A stretch of 64,000 nt of DNA from an uncultured Planctomycetota bacterium (GCA_903928115.1 CAIYPP010000113.1:1-64000), one strand, 5' to 3'; shown: positions 25,093-34,952, counted from the first letter of the stretch. Numbers and translations: made by a program. The notes: generated by a model from the sequence alone, not told the origin.

Positions 25093-26859
25093 CTAGAACT
25101 TGCGGCTCTTTTGCAGGCAGTCGTCGAGCGTGCCGACGGTGCCGTCGCGTTCCTTGTCGGAGAGGTCGAGGATCTCTTGCAGCGCGATCCCGATGTGGGG
25201 GATGTACTTCTCGATGTACGAGCGCTTGTCGAACTCCGAGCGCAGACGCTGGCCCTTCTTGATGTACGTGCCCATCTTGCGGCCGCACTCTTGGAGCCCG
25301 AGCTTGATCTCCTTCAGGATCTCCTCGTAGGCCGCGAGTGCTTCCTTCGACTCGGAGGTGAATGGCACCCAGACGCTCGCGATGTGCACGAGCACGGCCG
25401 CGGGGCCGATCGGTAGCGCGCCCTTGGGCTGCTGCAGTCCGTAGGAGCGCCAGTTGGTCTGGATCACGGCCTTGGTGACGGCGCAGGCCGACTGCTGGTG
25501 CAGGAGCGGCACGCGGTTGGCGAAGCGCAGCACGCGGATCGGTTCGTCGGCGCTGCCGACCAAGTCTTCGCTGACGACGACGGACTTGCGCTTTTGGATG
25601 CGACCTTCGTCCGTGACTTCGAGGCCGACGCCACCGGGCTTGCCGTAGGCGATGCCGACCTCGATCACGAACGGATTTCCGCGGTACACGGCGGGCGGGC
25701 GCGAGACCGCGGCGTAGAAGTCGGCTTCGATTTCCTTCTTGAGCCCCTGCAGCACGAGCTCCTCGCCGATCGGCGAGATGCAGTTCGTCGGTGGGGCGCT
25801 GATCTTGGTCTTTTGGATCGCGGCGTGCAGCGCAGCGGCTTCTTCGCGCGCGATGCGCGACGGATAGGCCTTCTCCGAGACCTTCGCGGTGTCGCAGATT
25901 TCCTCGGCGACCTTGGGGCCGACGCGGACGAACTCTTCCTGCAGGAAGCCCGAGAGCGTGCGCGCGCTCGTTTCCTTCAGCATCAGGATCAGCACGCCGA
26001 GCTCGACGCCGTGCGGGTGCGGCTTGATCTCGACGGCCTCCGGCGGGAGCTGCTTCGTGCCGCGCTCGTAGACGATGCGCTCGCCACCCGGATCGACGTA
26101 CGTGAGCTGCACGTGCGGGTTCGCGATCGCGGTCTGCTTCAAGTACATGTCGACCGAGCGCAGGCCCTTTTGATAGCGGGCCTCCATCTCGATCTCGACG
26201 CGCGTGCCGTGCTCGCGGTGCCAGTCGGCGAGCGACTTCTCGTCGTGCAGGTCGGCCTTGTTGCGCGCGGTGTCGATCGAGAGCTGCACCTCGTAGGCGG
26301 GGTAGCGCTTGCCCGTGCGCGACACGATGCGCGACGACTTGCCCGTGGTGAGCTGGCCGTACATCACGGCGGCCGAGATGCCGATTCCTTGCTGGCCGCG
26401 GGTCTGGCTCAGCTTGTGGAACTTGGAGCCGTAGAGCAGCTTGCCGAACACCTTCGGGATCTGCTCCTTCACGATGCCCGGGCCGTTGTCCTCGACGGCG
26501 ACGCGGAAGCGATCCTCGCCGGTCGGCGTGATCTCGACCACGACCTCGGGCAGGATGCCGGCTTCTTCGCAGGCGTCGAGCGAGTTGTCGACCGCTTCTT
26601 TCACGGCGGTGAGCAGCGCCTTGAGCGGCGAGTCGAAGCCGAGCAGGTGACGGTTCTTGGTGAAGAACTCGGAGACTGAGATTTCGCGCTGGCGCTCGGC
26701 GAGCTCCTGCGCGGTCTTGCGTCGCCCCGCTTCGGCCGGCTCGGCCTTCTCGGGCTTGCTGGCCTCCGACTTGGCGGCCTTCGCCGCCGAGGGGGACTCT
26801 CCGCCCGCCGTCGCGCCCTCGACTTCGTCAAACAACGTTGCTGTGCCCTTTTCGTTCAC
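25093..26859 (-). CDS. top6B: DNA topoisomerase VI subunit B
   Basis: The 588-residue ATPase subunit has a disordered Ala/Glu/Lys-rich start (residues 1-55), then the GHKL fold. [17 protein letters not shown] is the ATP/Mg box with Asn92, VEDNGPGI comes next, and then [21 protein letters not shown], the lid and Gly box. A helix-two-turn-helix and transducer region follow ([34 protein letters not shown], where the transducer Lys/Gln switch is expected). The C-terminus [12 protein letters not shown] matches archaeal Top6B. GTG 26859 is chosen because GAGGGGCGAGGC precedes it; the reading frame upstream is antisense-like. It heads the operon B-A-small membrane protein and diverges from the TPR gene. 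Confidence 0.95.
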   Translation of the reverse strand: MNEKGTATLFDEVEGATAGGESPSAAKAAKSEASKPEKAEPAEAGRRKTAQELAERQREISVSEFFTKNRHLLGFDSPLKALLTAVKEAVDNSLDACEEAGILPEVVVEITPTGEDRFRVAVEDNGPGIVKEQIPKVFGKLLYGSKFHKLSQTRGQQGIGISAAVMYGQLTTGKSSRIVSRTGKRYPAYEVQLSIDTARNKADLHDEKSLADWHREHGTRVEIEMEARYQKGLRSVDMYLKQTAIANPHVQLTYVDPGGERIVYERGTKQLPPEAVEIKPHPHGVELGVLILMLKETSARTLSGFLQEEFVRVGPKVAEEICDTAKVSEKAYPSRIAREEAAALHAAIQKTKISAPPTNCISPIGEELVLQGLKKEIEADFYAAVSRPPAVYRGNPFVIEVGIAYGKPGGVGLEVTDEGRIQKRKSVVVSEDLVGSADEPIRVLRFANRVPLLHQQSACAVTKAVIQTNWRSYGLQQPKGALPIGPAAVLVHIASVWVPFTSESKEALAAYEEILKEIKLGLQECGRKMGTYIKKGQRLRSEFDKRSYIEKYIPHIGIALQEILDLSDKERDGTVGTLDDCLQKSRKF

Positions 26860-27007
26860 GCCTCGCCCCTCGCACGAAACTCCAGTGGACCGCCTGTATC
26901 TACCGAAACCGTCGGGCGATTCAACCTGTCGCTTTCGAGCCGCCCCTTTTCCCGCGGCCTCCGCTGGGCGAGAATCTCCGCCCCTTCGAACTCGAGGACG
27001 AACGACG

Positions 27008-28945
27008 ATGGCCGCCAAGGAAACGATCACGGTGTACGACCAGCAGGGACAGCCGCGCGAGATCCCGCGTGCGGAGTTCGCCGAGAAGGTGCTGCCGAAG
27101 CTCCTGGAGGCGGTCTGGGGTCAGCCGGAGCAGCTCTACCAGCAGGTGGTGTTCGGCCTCGAGAACGGTCTGCACGAGGCGGTGCTCGCCGCGGCGGTGC
27201 GGCTCGACGAGCTCGACCGCGGGGCCGAGCGCGGGCGCGTGCTGCTGTCGGCGGCCCAGTTCCAGTGCGGGCGCCACGACGAGGCCGAGACGACGCTCAA
27301 GAGCTCGATCGAGCGCAACGGCGAGACGGCGGTGTGCGTGGTCAACCTCGCGCGGATGCGGCAGGCGCGCGGCGACGAGGACGGCGCGCAGACGCTGCTC
27401 TCGCGGGCGCTGGAGCTCGATGCGAATCAGGAGAACGCGCTGAGCTGGTCCTGCCAGCTGCTGCACCAAGCCGCCGGCGAGACGGCGGTGCTCGAGTTCC
27501 TCTCCGACCTCGCGCAGGCGCCGGGCAACTGGCGTGCGAAGGCTTGGCTCGCGCAGCAGCAGCTGCGCCGGCAGGAGGTCGAGCCCGCGCTGGCGTTGCT
27601 GCGCACGGCGATGGGCGGGGTGGCCCAAGACCCCAACGCCCTGATGGCGATCAGCGCCGAGCTCGGGAAGGCCGGGCGACTCCAAGAGATGGTCGAGCTC
27701 GTGGCGCCGATCTACGACGAGCGCCGCCAGCGGCCGGAGACCGGCTTCAACCTGTTGCGTGCGCTGATCCAATTGCAGCGCCTCGACGAGGCCCGCGGGC
27801 TGTTCCAGCGGCTCGCCGCGCTCAACGTGCCACCCTTGGCCCAAGCCTTGGCGCAGTTCGCGGCCCAGCTCGGCCTGCCCGCGCCGACTCCGCCGGCGGC
27901 GCCCGCCGCGGCGGGACAGGCCGCGAATCCGCAGCAGCAGCTCGAGATTCGGCTCTTCATGGTGCAAGGCCCGCTGTGGATGCAGGGCCTCGGCGCGCCG
28001 TGGCTCGGCCCCAAGAAGGAGGCGAGTGCGCCGCTCGTCACGTTCGCGGGCTTCGCCGACGAGGCGCTCGCGAAGTCGCAGGATCCCAAGGCCCAGCCGG
28101 CGGTGGACGAGGAACTCGCGCGCATGGCGCGGGCACTGCCTCTGTACCTCTCGGAGTCCGTCTACCTGCGCAGCGCGGGACGCTCGGAGATGATCGTGCC
28201 GCTGATGCCCGGCGGCGCCTTCGTCGTGATGGGGCAGATGTGGCCGACCGAGGCGCTGCTCAAGGGGCGCCCGGCCGAGGCGCGTCCGACGTTCCTCGTG
28301 CAGGGCCTCTTGGCGCGCGAGGCGGGCGGCTTCCGGGTCGAGCTCTCGATCGCCGATGGCGCGACCGCCAAGGAGCTGCATCGCATCCGCCGCAGCGGCC
28401 TCGCGCGCGTCGAGGATGCGGCGCTGCCGATGGAGGACGAGCTGCTCGACTGGCTCGCGGCACACGGCGTCGCGCGCAGCAGCGCGAAGGGCTCCGAGGC
28501 GCAGGTGCGGCCGTCGCAGGCTGCGGCCGCGGCGCACTTGGGAGGCCTCGGCAACCTGTTGATGCTGTGCGTGCCTGCGATCGGGCTGGGCTCGCGCGAG
28601 AGCTTGCCCAACGAGAAGCAGCTGATCGACGGGTGCATGGAGGCGACGCGGCGCGATCCGAGCTGCGGCGCGTCCAAGGTTCTCGCGGCGGCCGCGGTGA
28701 TGTTCGCTCTCCGCTACGGGTCGAATCAGGCGGACGGTGCGCGCGCCGAGCTCGCAGCGCTGATCGAGAAGGATCCCGAGCCGCAGGGCGTGCTCGCGCT
28801 CCTCGCGCCGGGGCTCTGGATGCGGCTCGGCGACAAGGCGAAGAGCGATGCGGCGCGCGCGGAGCTCGCCAACGTGACTCTGCCGGGCTACGCCGAGTGG
28901 GTCGGCACACTCGACGCCAAGCCGCAGACGCCGCCGAAGGCCTGA
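27008..28945 (+). CDS. Large TPR-repeat protein of unknown function
   Basis: The 645-residue product has no signal peptide. Residues about 45-260 are tetratricopeptide-like helical repeats ([70 protein letters not shown]), followed by a Pro/Ala linker. The C-terminal 330 residues are not recognised ([19 protein letters not shown]; later helices like [11 protein letters not shown]). It is probably a cytoplasmic scaffold or binding protein. GAGG lies 9 bases before ATG 27008. It diverges from top6B with about 150 bases between the starts. Confidence 0.7.
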   Translation: MAAKETITVYDQQGQPREIPRAEFAEKVLPKLLEAVWGQPEQLYQQVVFGLENGLHEAVLAAAVRLDELDRGAERGRVLLSAAQFQCGRHDEAETTLKSSIERNGETAVCVVNLARMRQARGDEDGAQTLLSRALELDANQENALSWSCQLLHQAAGETAVLEFLSDLAQAPGNWRAKAWLAQQQLRRQEVEPALALLRTAMGGVAQDPNALMAISAELGKAGRLQEMVELVAPIYDERRQRPETGFNLLRALIQLQRLDEARGLFQRLAALNVPPLAQALAQFAAQLGLPAPTPPAAPAAAGQAANPQQQLEIRLFMVQGPLWMQGLGAPWLGPKKEASAPLVTFAGFADEALAKSQDPKAQPAVDEELARMARALPLYLSESVYLRSAGRSEMIVPLMPGGAFVVMGQMWPTEALLKGRPAEARPTFLVQGLLAREAGGFRVELSIADGATAKELHRIRRSGLARVEDAALPMEDELLDWLAAHGVARSSAKGSEAQVRPSQAAAAAHLGGLGNLLMLCVPAIGLGSRESLPNEKQLIDGCMEATRRDPSCGASKVLAAAAVMFALRYGSNQADGARAELAALIEKDPEPQGVLALLAPGLWMRLGDKAKSDAARAELANVTLPGYAEWVGTLDAKPQTPPKA

Positions 28946-29013
28946 GCTCGCGGCCGCTGGCCGGTCGGGCTCCGCTGGCGCGCCCCTGCGTGCGCGAGCG
29001 GAGCTCGGAGCCG

Positions 29014-29217
29014 TCACGCGAGCGCGTGCCACGCGCGCTCGGCGAGCCACCACAGCCCCGCACCGAGCGCGAGGAGCTTCGGGGCGCTCGTCAAGCATCC
29101 GTAGCGCAGGTAGCGCTGCTGGAGCGAGCCTCCGCACGCTGGACACACGCGCGGCTTCGGCTCGGGCAGCCGCGCATCGCAGTGGGGGCAGTGGCCCTCG
29201 TCGATCAGGCGGGGCAC
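29014..29217 (-). CDS. Small zinc-ribbon membrane protein
   Basis: The 67-residue protein contains CPHCDARLP and CPACGGSLQ, two CxxC knuckles typical of a zinc ribbon. A probable membrane helix follows (LLALGAGLWWLAERAWHAL). The GTG start at 29217 lies inside the last codons of mqnA (13-base overlap), so it is probably translated from the same message. Function unknown; zinc-ribbon plus membrane-helix proteins are often anchors or chaperone-like. Confidence 0.6.
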   Translation of the reverse strand: MPRLIDEGHCPHCDARLPEPKPRVCPACGGSLQQRYLRYGCLTSAPKLLALGAGLWWLAERAWHALA

Positions 29218-30029
29218 GGGCGATCCTCGCTGGCGATGCGGTGGGGGAGGATGTCGCCGCGGCACAGGCCGAGCCGGGCAGCCTCGTCTCGGAAGCGCAG
29301 CAGCGAGGTCTCCAGCTCTTGGCCGAGATCGTAGAGGCACTCTTCCGCGAGGTACTTGCGGCAGGGCTCGAAAGGCAGCGCCCAGTCGCGGGCCGCTTCC
29401 CGCGAGAGCGCGTCGATCGCGGCGCTGCCGCGCGCGCGCGCCCGGTCGAACGCGGCGAGGTGCTCGGCGCGGAGCTCGACGCCCGGACGCACGATCCACA
29501 GCGCGAAGATGAACGGCAGGCCGGTGTCCTCGGCCCAAGCGGCGCTCGGATTGAGCGTCGCGGGTGCACCCGGGGTGAGGGCCTCGACGAGGGCCTTGTC
29601 GCCGATGCGCAGCCAGCCGCCGCTGTCGCGCTCCTCCGCCTCGCGCCGCGGATCCCGGCCCGCGGGCGCCTCGGTGAACACGATCCCCGCCTCGCGGCGC
29701 GCGAGCACGACCTGCGCGAGGGCCTGCGAGGTGCGGCTCGCGGGGTCGAGGACCACCGAGCGCAGCGCGCCGACGGGGCGGCGCAGGAAGACCTGCACGC
29801 TGGCGACGTAGCCGCGCCCCGCGATGGCGGGGCCGGCGATGTAGCCGTAGCCGGGGGCGCGGAAGAGCTCGATCGAGCTCACGAGCGCGACGTCGAGGGT
29901 GCCGGCGCGCAGGCGCTCGACGAGCCTCGCGGGCACCTCGCGGGCCACCTCGAAGCCCGGCTCGCTCTCGAGGCCGAGGTTCAGCGGACGAGCGACGAGG
30001 TAGGGGACGGTGCCGACTCGCAGAGCCAT
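29205..30029 (-). CDS. mqnA: Chorismate dehydratase (futalosine menaquinone pathway)
   Basis: The 274-residue protein matches MqnA, which converts chorismate to 3-enolpyruvylbenzoate, the first step of the futalosine route to menaquinone. Its periplasmic-binding-protein-like fold shows VGTVPYLVARPLN, LRAGTLDVALVSSIEL, IAGPAIAGRGYVASVQVF, SRTSQALAQVVL and ATLNPSAAWAEDTGLPFIFALW. The ATG at 30029 gives the expected short N-terminus. Later pathway enzymes MqnE and MqnC are encoded about 6 kb away at 35388-37798. It is divergent from the rRNA methyltransferase gene. Confidence 0.88.
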   Translation of the reverse strand: MALRVGTVPYLVARPLNLGLESEPGFEVAREVPARLVERLRAGTLDVALVSSIELFRAPGYGYIAGPAIAGRGYVASVQVFLRRPVGALRSVVLDPASRTSQALAQVVLARREAGIVFTEAPAGRDPRREAEERDSGGWLRIGDKALVEALTPGAPATLNPSAAWAEDTGLPFIFALWIVRPGVELRAEHLAAFDRARARGSAAIDALSREAARDWALPFEPCRKYLAEECLYDLGQELETSLLRFRDEAARLGLCRGDILPHRIASEDRPCPA

Positions 30030-30097
30030 CCCGCGCACACTAGGCCGCGCGTAGGGCGTGGACAATGCCCCACCGCCGAGCGGACACTGGGAACCTC

Positions 30098-31042
30098 GTG
30101 AAGCCGCGCCTCTTCGCACCGCCTGCGTTCCCTGACTACGAGCTCGTCGACTCGGGCGCGGGCGAGAAGCTCGAGCGCTTCGGCGATGTCGTGCTGCGCC
30201 GTCCCGACCCGCAGGCCCTGTGGGCGCGGCGCGCGGACGAGCGCGAGTGGGCGCGGGCCGACCTGCGCTTCGAGCGCGACGAGGAGTCGGGCGGGAAGCG
30301 TGGTCGCTGGCTCGAAGGTGGCCGCCCGCGGCCGGAGCTCCGCGGGTCCGAGCCGGAGTGGCGGATCCGCTTCGGCACGGCCGTCTGCATCGTGCGGCCG
30401 ACGCCCTTCAAGCATGTCGGGCTCTTCCCCGAGCAAGCGGCGAACTGGCAGTACCTGCTCGACGCGCGCCCGCGACTCGGCGCGGAGCGGCCGCGACTCC
30501 TGAACCTGTTCGGCTACACGGGCATCGCCAGCGTCGTGGCCGCTCAGGCGGGCTACGAGGTGACGCACGTCGATGCGTCCAAGACGTCGCTCGCGTGGCT
30601 CAAGGAGAACGCGCAGGCCTCGGGCCTGCCCGACCATGCGCTGCGCGTGTTGCTCGACGACGCGCTCGCCCTTGCGCGGCGCGAAGTGCGACGCGGCTCG
30701 CGCTACCACGCGATCCTCGTCGACCCGCCGCACTTCGGCCGCGGCCCCAAGGGCGAGACGTGGCAGTTCGAAGATCACATGGCGCCGCTCGTCGAGGCGC
30801 TGTCGGGTCTGACGGCCGAGCGCGCGTTCGTCGTGCTCTCGACCTACGCGATCGGCTTTTCGCCCTTGTCGTTCCACAACCTGCTCGCGGGGCTCGGCCC
30901 CGGAGAGCTGGCCTCTGGTGAGCTCGCGCTCGCCGAGCGCGAGCGTGCGGGGCTCGTGCGACGCTTCCTGCCGTGCGGGTTCTGCGCGCGCTGGTCGCGA
31001 GGCTTCGAGCCGCCGCCGAGCTCCGAGATCGAGGCGCCGTGA
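30098..31042 (+). CDS. RlmI/RlmK-like 23S rRNA methyltransferase family protein
   Basis: The protein of about 314 residues is a class I SAM-dependent RNA methylase of the RlmI/RlmL type. FPDYELVDSGAGEKLERFGDVVL is a family start, KHVGLFPEQAANW precedes the SAM site, LLNLFGYTGIASVVAAQAG is motif I, VTHVDASKTSLAW motif II, and ILVDPPHFGRGPKGETW motif IV. It should methylate a base in 23S rRNA (inference). GTG 30098 is chosen so that about 11 residues precede PDYEL as in relatives; ATG 30065 is an alternative. Its stop overlaps the start of the next gene in GTGA. Confidence 0.8.
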   Translation: MKPRLFAPPAFPDYELVDSGAGEKLERFGDVVLRRPDPQALWARRADEREWARADLRFERDEESGGKRGRWLEGGRPRPELRGSEPEWRIRFGTAVCIVRPTPFKHVGLFPEQAANWQYLLDARPRLGAERPRLLNLFGYTGIASVVAAQAGYEVTHVDASKTSLAWLKENAQASGLPDHALRVLLDDALALARREVRRGSRYHAILVDPPHFGRGPKGETWQFEDHMAPLVEALSGLTAERAFVVLSTYAIGFSPLSFHNLLAGLGPGELASGELALAERERAGLVRRFLPCGFCARWSRGFEPPPSSEIEAP

Positions 31043-31716
31043 GCGTCACGGTCCTCCACGTCGACAACCACCTGCTCGCGCTCGCGAAGCCCGCTGGGGT
31101 CGCGGTCGTGCCGGACTCGAGCGGGGACACGAGCTTGTACGACCTCGCGCGCGAGTGGATCCGCCGCGAGTACCAGAAGCCCGGCGAGGTGTTCCTCGGG
31201 GTTGTGCATCGGCTCGACCGGCCCGTGTCGGGCGTCGTGCTGTTCGCGCGCACGAGCAAGGCCGCGTCGCGACTCTCCGAGCAGTTTCGCGCTCACTCGG
31301 TGCGCAAGCTGTACTTCGCGGTCAGCGCCGGAGAGCCGCGCGCTCCTTCGGGCGAGCTCGTGCAGTGGCTCGTGAAAGACGAGGCGCGCAACTTGGTCAC
31401 GGCGTTCGACTCCGAGCGCGCGGGTGCGCAGCGTTCGGTGACTCGCTGGCGAGTCGCCGGGCGCGATGGGCGCTTCGTGCATCTCGACTTGGAGCCTCAG
31501 ACCGGTCGACCGCACCAGCTGCGAGTGGCCGCGGCTTCGCTCGGCGCGCCGCTGCTCGGCGACCTGAAGTACGGCGCCGGCGTGCCGCTGCCGGACAAGA
31601 GCGTCGGACTGCACGCTGCGAAGCTCACGGTCGAGCACCCGACGTTGCGCCAACCGCTCACGATCCGCGCGGAGACGCCGGAGCGCGAGTGGTGGTCGTT
31701 CCGACGTGGGCGCTGA
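31039..31716 (+). CDS. RluA-family pseudouridine synthase
   Basis: The 225-residue enzyme has the family landmarks. LALAKPAGVAVVP is the first conserved strand, GVVHRLDRPVSGVVLFAR holds the catalytic Asp in HRLD, KLYFAV and LEPQTGRPHQLRVA are the RNA-binding strands, and GDLKYG and GLHAAKL lie near the end. It lacks an S4 domain, as in RluA-type or TruC-like enzymes. The exact uridine cannot be predicted. The start is GTG 31039, overlapping the rRNA methyltransferase stop, so two rRNA or tRNA modifiers are coupled. Confidence 0.88.
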   Translation: MSVTVLHVDNHLLALAKPAGVAVVPDSSGDTSLYDLAREWIRREYQKPGEVFLGVVHRLDRPVSGVVLFARTSKAASRLSEQFRAHSVRKLYFAVSAGEPRAPSGELVQWLVKDEARNLVTAFDSERAGAQRSVTRWRVAGRDGRFVHLDLEPQTGRPHQLRVAAASLGAPLLGDLKYGAGVPLPDKSVGLHAAKLTVEHPTLRQPLTIRAETPEREWWSFRRGR

Positions 31717-31728
31717 GCGCCGCTCGCG

Positions 31729-32802
31729 CTAGGACGAGGGCGGTGCGCTGTCCTTCCACGGTGGACGCCACGCGAGTCCGAGGCTCAAGAGCCGCTGGAT
31801 GAGCGCGGGATACTCGATGCCGGCCGCGAGCGCGGACTCGGCGAAGTCCTCGTCGCGGGCGAGGTCGGGGTTGGCGTTGGCTTCGATCACCCAGACGCGG
31901 CCTTCGGCGTCGAGGCGCAGGTCGATGCGCGCACAGCCCGACAGTCCGAGCGCGCGGTAGACGCTCTTGCAGGTGCGCACGATGTCGCGCTCGAGCGCGG
32001 GGGAGAGCCCCTCCGCGCGGCCTGTGCGGATCCCGCGCTTGCGCTGGTAGGCGGCACTCCACTTCACGCGCTCGGTGGCGATGCGCGGCTGGTCCTCGGG
32101 CCAGTCGTTGAAGGTCATCTCCCAGATCGGGAAGTGCTCGACGCGCGCGTTGCCGATCAGCCCGACGTACAGCTCGCGACCCTCGATGTACTCCTCTGCG
32201 AGCACGTCGGTGCCGTAGGTCTCCTGCATGTAGAGCACGCGGTCGAGCAGCTTCTCCTCGTTGTGGACGACCGAGGCCTGCGAGATGCCGAGGGACGCGT
32301 CCTCGATCGCGGACTTCACCAACAAGGGATAGCGCACTCCGCGCGGGGCGCGGATCACCTGTCCGAACGGGAACACGTGTCCGCGAGGTGTGCGCACGCG
32401 GTGCCACGAGAGGATCTTTTTCGTCAGCAGCTTGTCGTGCGCCAACATCAGGCCGCGCGGGTTGCAGCCGGTGTACGCGCGACGAGAGAGCTCGACGAAG
32501 GAGAGCACGGCCTGACCGTAGAGGGCGACGCCGTGGAACTCTTCGAGCAAGTTGAAGGTGATGTGCGGATCAAAGTCCTCGAGGGCGGTGCGCAGGACTT
32601 GAAGATCGTCCCGAACACCGAGCGGACGAACCTCGTGTCCCAGAGCTGCGAGGGCTTCGAGCACGTCGTGCTCCGTGCGCCAAGGCGGAATCGATCCTCC
32701 GTGGCGGGCCGAGCGGTCCTCGGGGGGAATCAGGTCCTCGTGGGCGAGCACGAGGACTCGCAGCGGACGGACGACGGAGGGACGCCGGGTCGTGCGTGCC
32801 AT
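31729..32802 (-). CDS. ATP-grasp ligase related to D-Ala-D-Ala ligases
   Basis: The 357-residue protein has an N-terminal domain with RVLVLAHEDLIPP and a central ATP-grasp. YPLLVKSAIEDASLGISQASVV is the ATP Lys and glycine-loop region, VLAEEYIEGRELYVGLIG follows, and GCARIDLRLDAEGRVWVIEANANPDLA contains the Mg-binding Glu/Asn. This is the order seen in D-alanine-D-alanine ligase relatives that join amino acids or peptides. The substrate is not known, and a cell-wall role is not shown. It starts 4 bases after the stop of the hypothetical gene upstream, so the two form an operon. Confidence 0.75.
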   Translation of the reverse strand: MARTTRRPSVVRPLRVLVLAHEDLIPPEDRSARHGGSIPPWRTEHDVLEALAALGHEVRPLGVRDDLQVLRTALEDFDPHITFNLLEEFHGVALYGQAVLSFVELSRRAYTGCNPRGLMLAHDKLLTKKILSWHRVRTPRGHVFPFGQVIRAPRGVRYPLLVKSAIEDASLGISQASVVHNEEKLLDRVLYMQETYGTDVLAEEYIEGRELYVGLIGNARVEHFPIWEMTFNDWPEDQPRIATERVKWSAAYQRKRGIRTGRAEGLSPALERDIVRTCKSVYRALGLSGCARIDLRLDAEGRVWVIEANANPDLARDEDFAESALAAGIEYPALIQRLLSLGLAWRPPWKDSAPPSS

Positions 32803-32806
32803 CCGC

Positions 32807-34261
32807 TCAGCGCCCCGCTCGGATTCGAACCAAGCGCGCTGGGGCCGACGTGGATCCCAGCGAGGCGCCACTGTCGGGATACGACACTTCGAGGACTCCG
32901 TCGACTCGAACCGAGGCCAGCGGCGGGTTGGAGCGCCCACGGGCCCGAGTCGTCGCGCCCGCGGCGAGAGCCGCGGCGGCGCCGTCGCGATGAGCCGTGA
33001 GCGCCAGCCGTAGGAGCACGATCCGATCCTCAATCTCCTCCAGCCTCGATTCGCCGAGTGCGGTCGGCGCGCCGAGAACCTGCGAGCCGAGCTCGTCGGT
33101 GGCGAGCCACGAGCGCTCGTAGGCGGGGATGGCAGCGCGCGTGCCCGCGGGCTCGGCCGACCATGCCGCCGCTCGTCGCCAGCTCGCGAGCGCGTCGGCT
33201 TGCTCATGGCGGAACAGCGGTCCTGTGAGCTGAAGGTGCGGCAGATACGCGTCGAGGCTCTCGATCCCGAGGCTCTTGCCCTGCCACGCGCGCTCGAAGG
33301 AGCGATCGCAGAGGGCCCACTGGACGGAGAGGACCGCCGGGAGGCGCGAGGCAGTTTGGATCGCGTCGAGGTGCCGCTCGACACGGTCGGTGTCCACGAG
33401 CGCGGGCGAGATCGCGAGGCACGCACCGAGTCCGCGCAGGGCGATGGACTCGCTCTCGGCCCAGACTTGGAAACCGGCGAGCCAGCGCAGTTCGGCGAGG
33501 GACTCACAGAGCCGGAGCAGGGCGTCGAGGGCGCTCCGCGTCGCATCTCCGTCGGCTTCGAGTGCCCGCAGCGCGGCGAGGGCGGCGAGATTGCCCGCGA
33601 TGGTTGGGATGGGGTGGAGGAAGGGCTCCGGCGCGCCTCGATCCGCTGCGACCATGCGCGCGAGCCAAGCGTCGCTGTCGGCGACGGGCAGATCGCGGGC
33701 TCGCAGCGCCTGCTCTCGGAGTTCCTCGCTCCCGCTGCGCTCGGAGAGCAGCCGCTGCACGCAGTCCAGCGCGGTCTCGATTCGCGCGGGATCGTTCAGG
33801 GTCGCGTCGAGCCACGACTCGACCTGAAAGGGCAGTCCCTCGATCTCGGCCCGCAGCGACTCGCACTCGGCGGGGAGCGTCACACTCGGAACGTTGTAGC
33901 CGTACGGGATGGCAAGCCCGTGCGTGACCGCGCCCCACGGCGCGCTTCGAGAGCGCGTCGAGAGGTCGGGAGGCTCCGTGGGGTCGAGGGGCCAGTAGCT
34001 TGGGAAGTGAGACTCGGGCAAAGCCCGGTCGACGAATCCCAGGACCCAAGTCGCGAGGGGGTCGGGATCCGTGGCGGCGGCGGAGGGAAGCCGTGCGCCC
34101 GCCGGAGCGAGGCCTCGCTCGGATTCGAGGTGCGAGCGCGAGCCGAGCTCGAGGAGGGCCCATCCCGCGAGCGCGAAGATCACCCAAGCCGCGAGCGTCA
34201 CGCCGAGCCAGAGCCACGGACGGCGCGCTCCGAACCACGTCGGCTTGTGGGTCGCCTGCAT
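32807..34261 (-). CDS. Membrane-anchored protein of unknown function
   Basis: The 484-residue product has a single N-terminal membrane helix (WLWLGVTLAAWVIFALAGWALLEL, about residues 17-40). The rest is a large, mainly helical extracytoplasmic region rich in Leu, Ala and Arg (NLAALAALRALEADGDATRSALDALLRLCESLAELRWLAGF), and the C-terminal 50 residues are more beta-like. I recognise no family motif. It is followed after 4 bases by the ATP-grasp gene, which points to a shared process. Confidence 0.65.
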   Translation of the reverse strand: MQATHKPTWFGARRPWLWLGVTLAAWVIFALAGWALLELGSRSHLESERGLAPAGARLPSAAATDPDPLATWVLGFVDRALPESHFPSYWPLDPTEPPDLSTRSRSAPWGAVTHGLAIPYGYNVPSVTLPAECESLRAEIEGLPFQVESWLDATLNDPARIETALDCVQRLLSERSGSEELREQALRARDLPVADSDAWLARMVAADRGAPEPFLHPIPTIAGNLAALAALRALEADGDATRSALDALLRLCESLAELRWLAGFQVWAESESIALRGLGACLAISPALVDTDRVERHLDAIQTASRLPAVLSVQWALCDRSFERAWQGKSLGIESLDAYLPHLQLTGPLFRHEQADALASWRRAAAWSAEPAGTRAAIPAYERSWLATDELGSQVLGAPTALGESRLEEIEDRIVLLRLALTAHRDGAAAALAAGATTRARGRSNPPLASVRVDGVLEVSYPDSGASLGSTSAPARLVRIRAGR

Positions 34262-34350
34262 GGACGGATTGTGCAGCGCGGGAGCCGCGCTGCACAACTC
34301 CGCGTCCTGCGTGCGCGACGGTCGCCTGCGCAGGAGAAGCGCTCTCGGGC

Positions 34351-34893
34351 TCAATCGGCGCTCGTCGGTAGAGGCAAGCTGTCGATGAGTCCGCCCGCCT
34401 CCGCGGTGCGGAGGCATGCGAGCAGCTCCTCTCCGTGGGCGCTGACCCGCGCCGCGCCGATGCCCTCGACCTCCATCAAGGTCGAGAGGGTCATGGGCCG
34501 CATCCGCGCCAGCGCGTCGAGCTGGCGGTTGGAGAGCAATCGATACGCGGGCACGCCGAGCTCCTTGGCGCGTCGCGCGCGCCAGCGCCGCAGCTCGGCC
34601 GCGGCCCGGTGGCCGGATGCGTCGAGCGGTGGCAGCGCCTCCGGCGGCTCGACGGAGCGTTCGATATGGGCACGTGCCGGGCGACGAGGTGCACTCGGCG
34701 CGAGGACCGCGGCCGCACGCGCCTCGTCGTCGTCGAGTTCGACGAGGAGTCCGAGATAGGGCCGATCCTCGTGCGTGAAGAAGTACTCCTGCACGCGCTG
34801 TGCGCGCGAGCGTGCCAAGGCCGCGAGCAGCGGCGCCTCATCGAAGCCGCCGCGCTCGGGCGCGAACGGCAGTTGAATCCAGCGAACTTGCAT
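34351..34893 (-). CDS. HRDC-domain protein
   Basis: The 180-residue protein has a short N-terminal domain (MQVRWIQLPFAPERGGFDE, then EYFFTHEDRPYLGLLVEL), a variable linker, and a C-terminal HRDC domain (about residues 110-172). The HRDC part includes LRRWRARRAKELGVPAYRLLSNRQLDALARMRP and VEGIGAARVSAHGEELLAC, the nucleic-acid-binding helical module found at the end of RecQ and RNase D. Similar stand-alone proteins occur as companions of diversity-generating retroelements, but no reverse transcriptase lies in this window. AGGAGG about 11 bases upstream supports ATG 34893. Confidence 0.72.
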   Translation of the reverse strand: MQVRWIQLPFAPERGGFDEAPLLAALARSRAQRVQEYFFTHEDRPYLGLLVELDDDEARAAAVLAPSAPRRPARAHIERSVEPPEALPPLDASGHRAAAELRRWRARRAKELGVPAYRLLSNRQLDALARMRPMTLSTLMEVEGIGAARVSAHGEELLACLRTAEAGGLIDSLPLPTSAD

Positions 34894-34952
34894 GTGGACT
34901 TTGTCCTCCTCGGGAGCTCCGTCGCTCGGCGGAGTGCGCGGTCGCGTGAAAA

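Noticed and set aside
23366-25096. An open frame of 576 codons on the plus strand over the topoisomerase VI A gene
   Set aside because: The opposite strand encodes a complete Top6A with catalytic motifs; the antisense frame has only repetitive Leu/Arg/Glu/Val composition.
34351-34893. A diversity-generating retroelement
   Set aside because: Only the HRDC protein is present. I see no reverse transcriptase and no template/variable repeat pair in the window.
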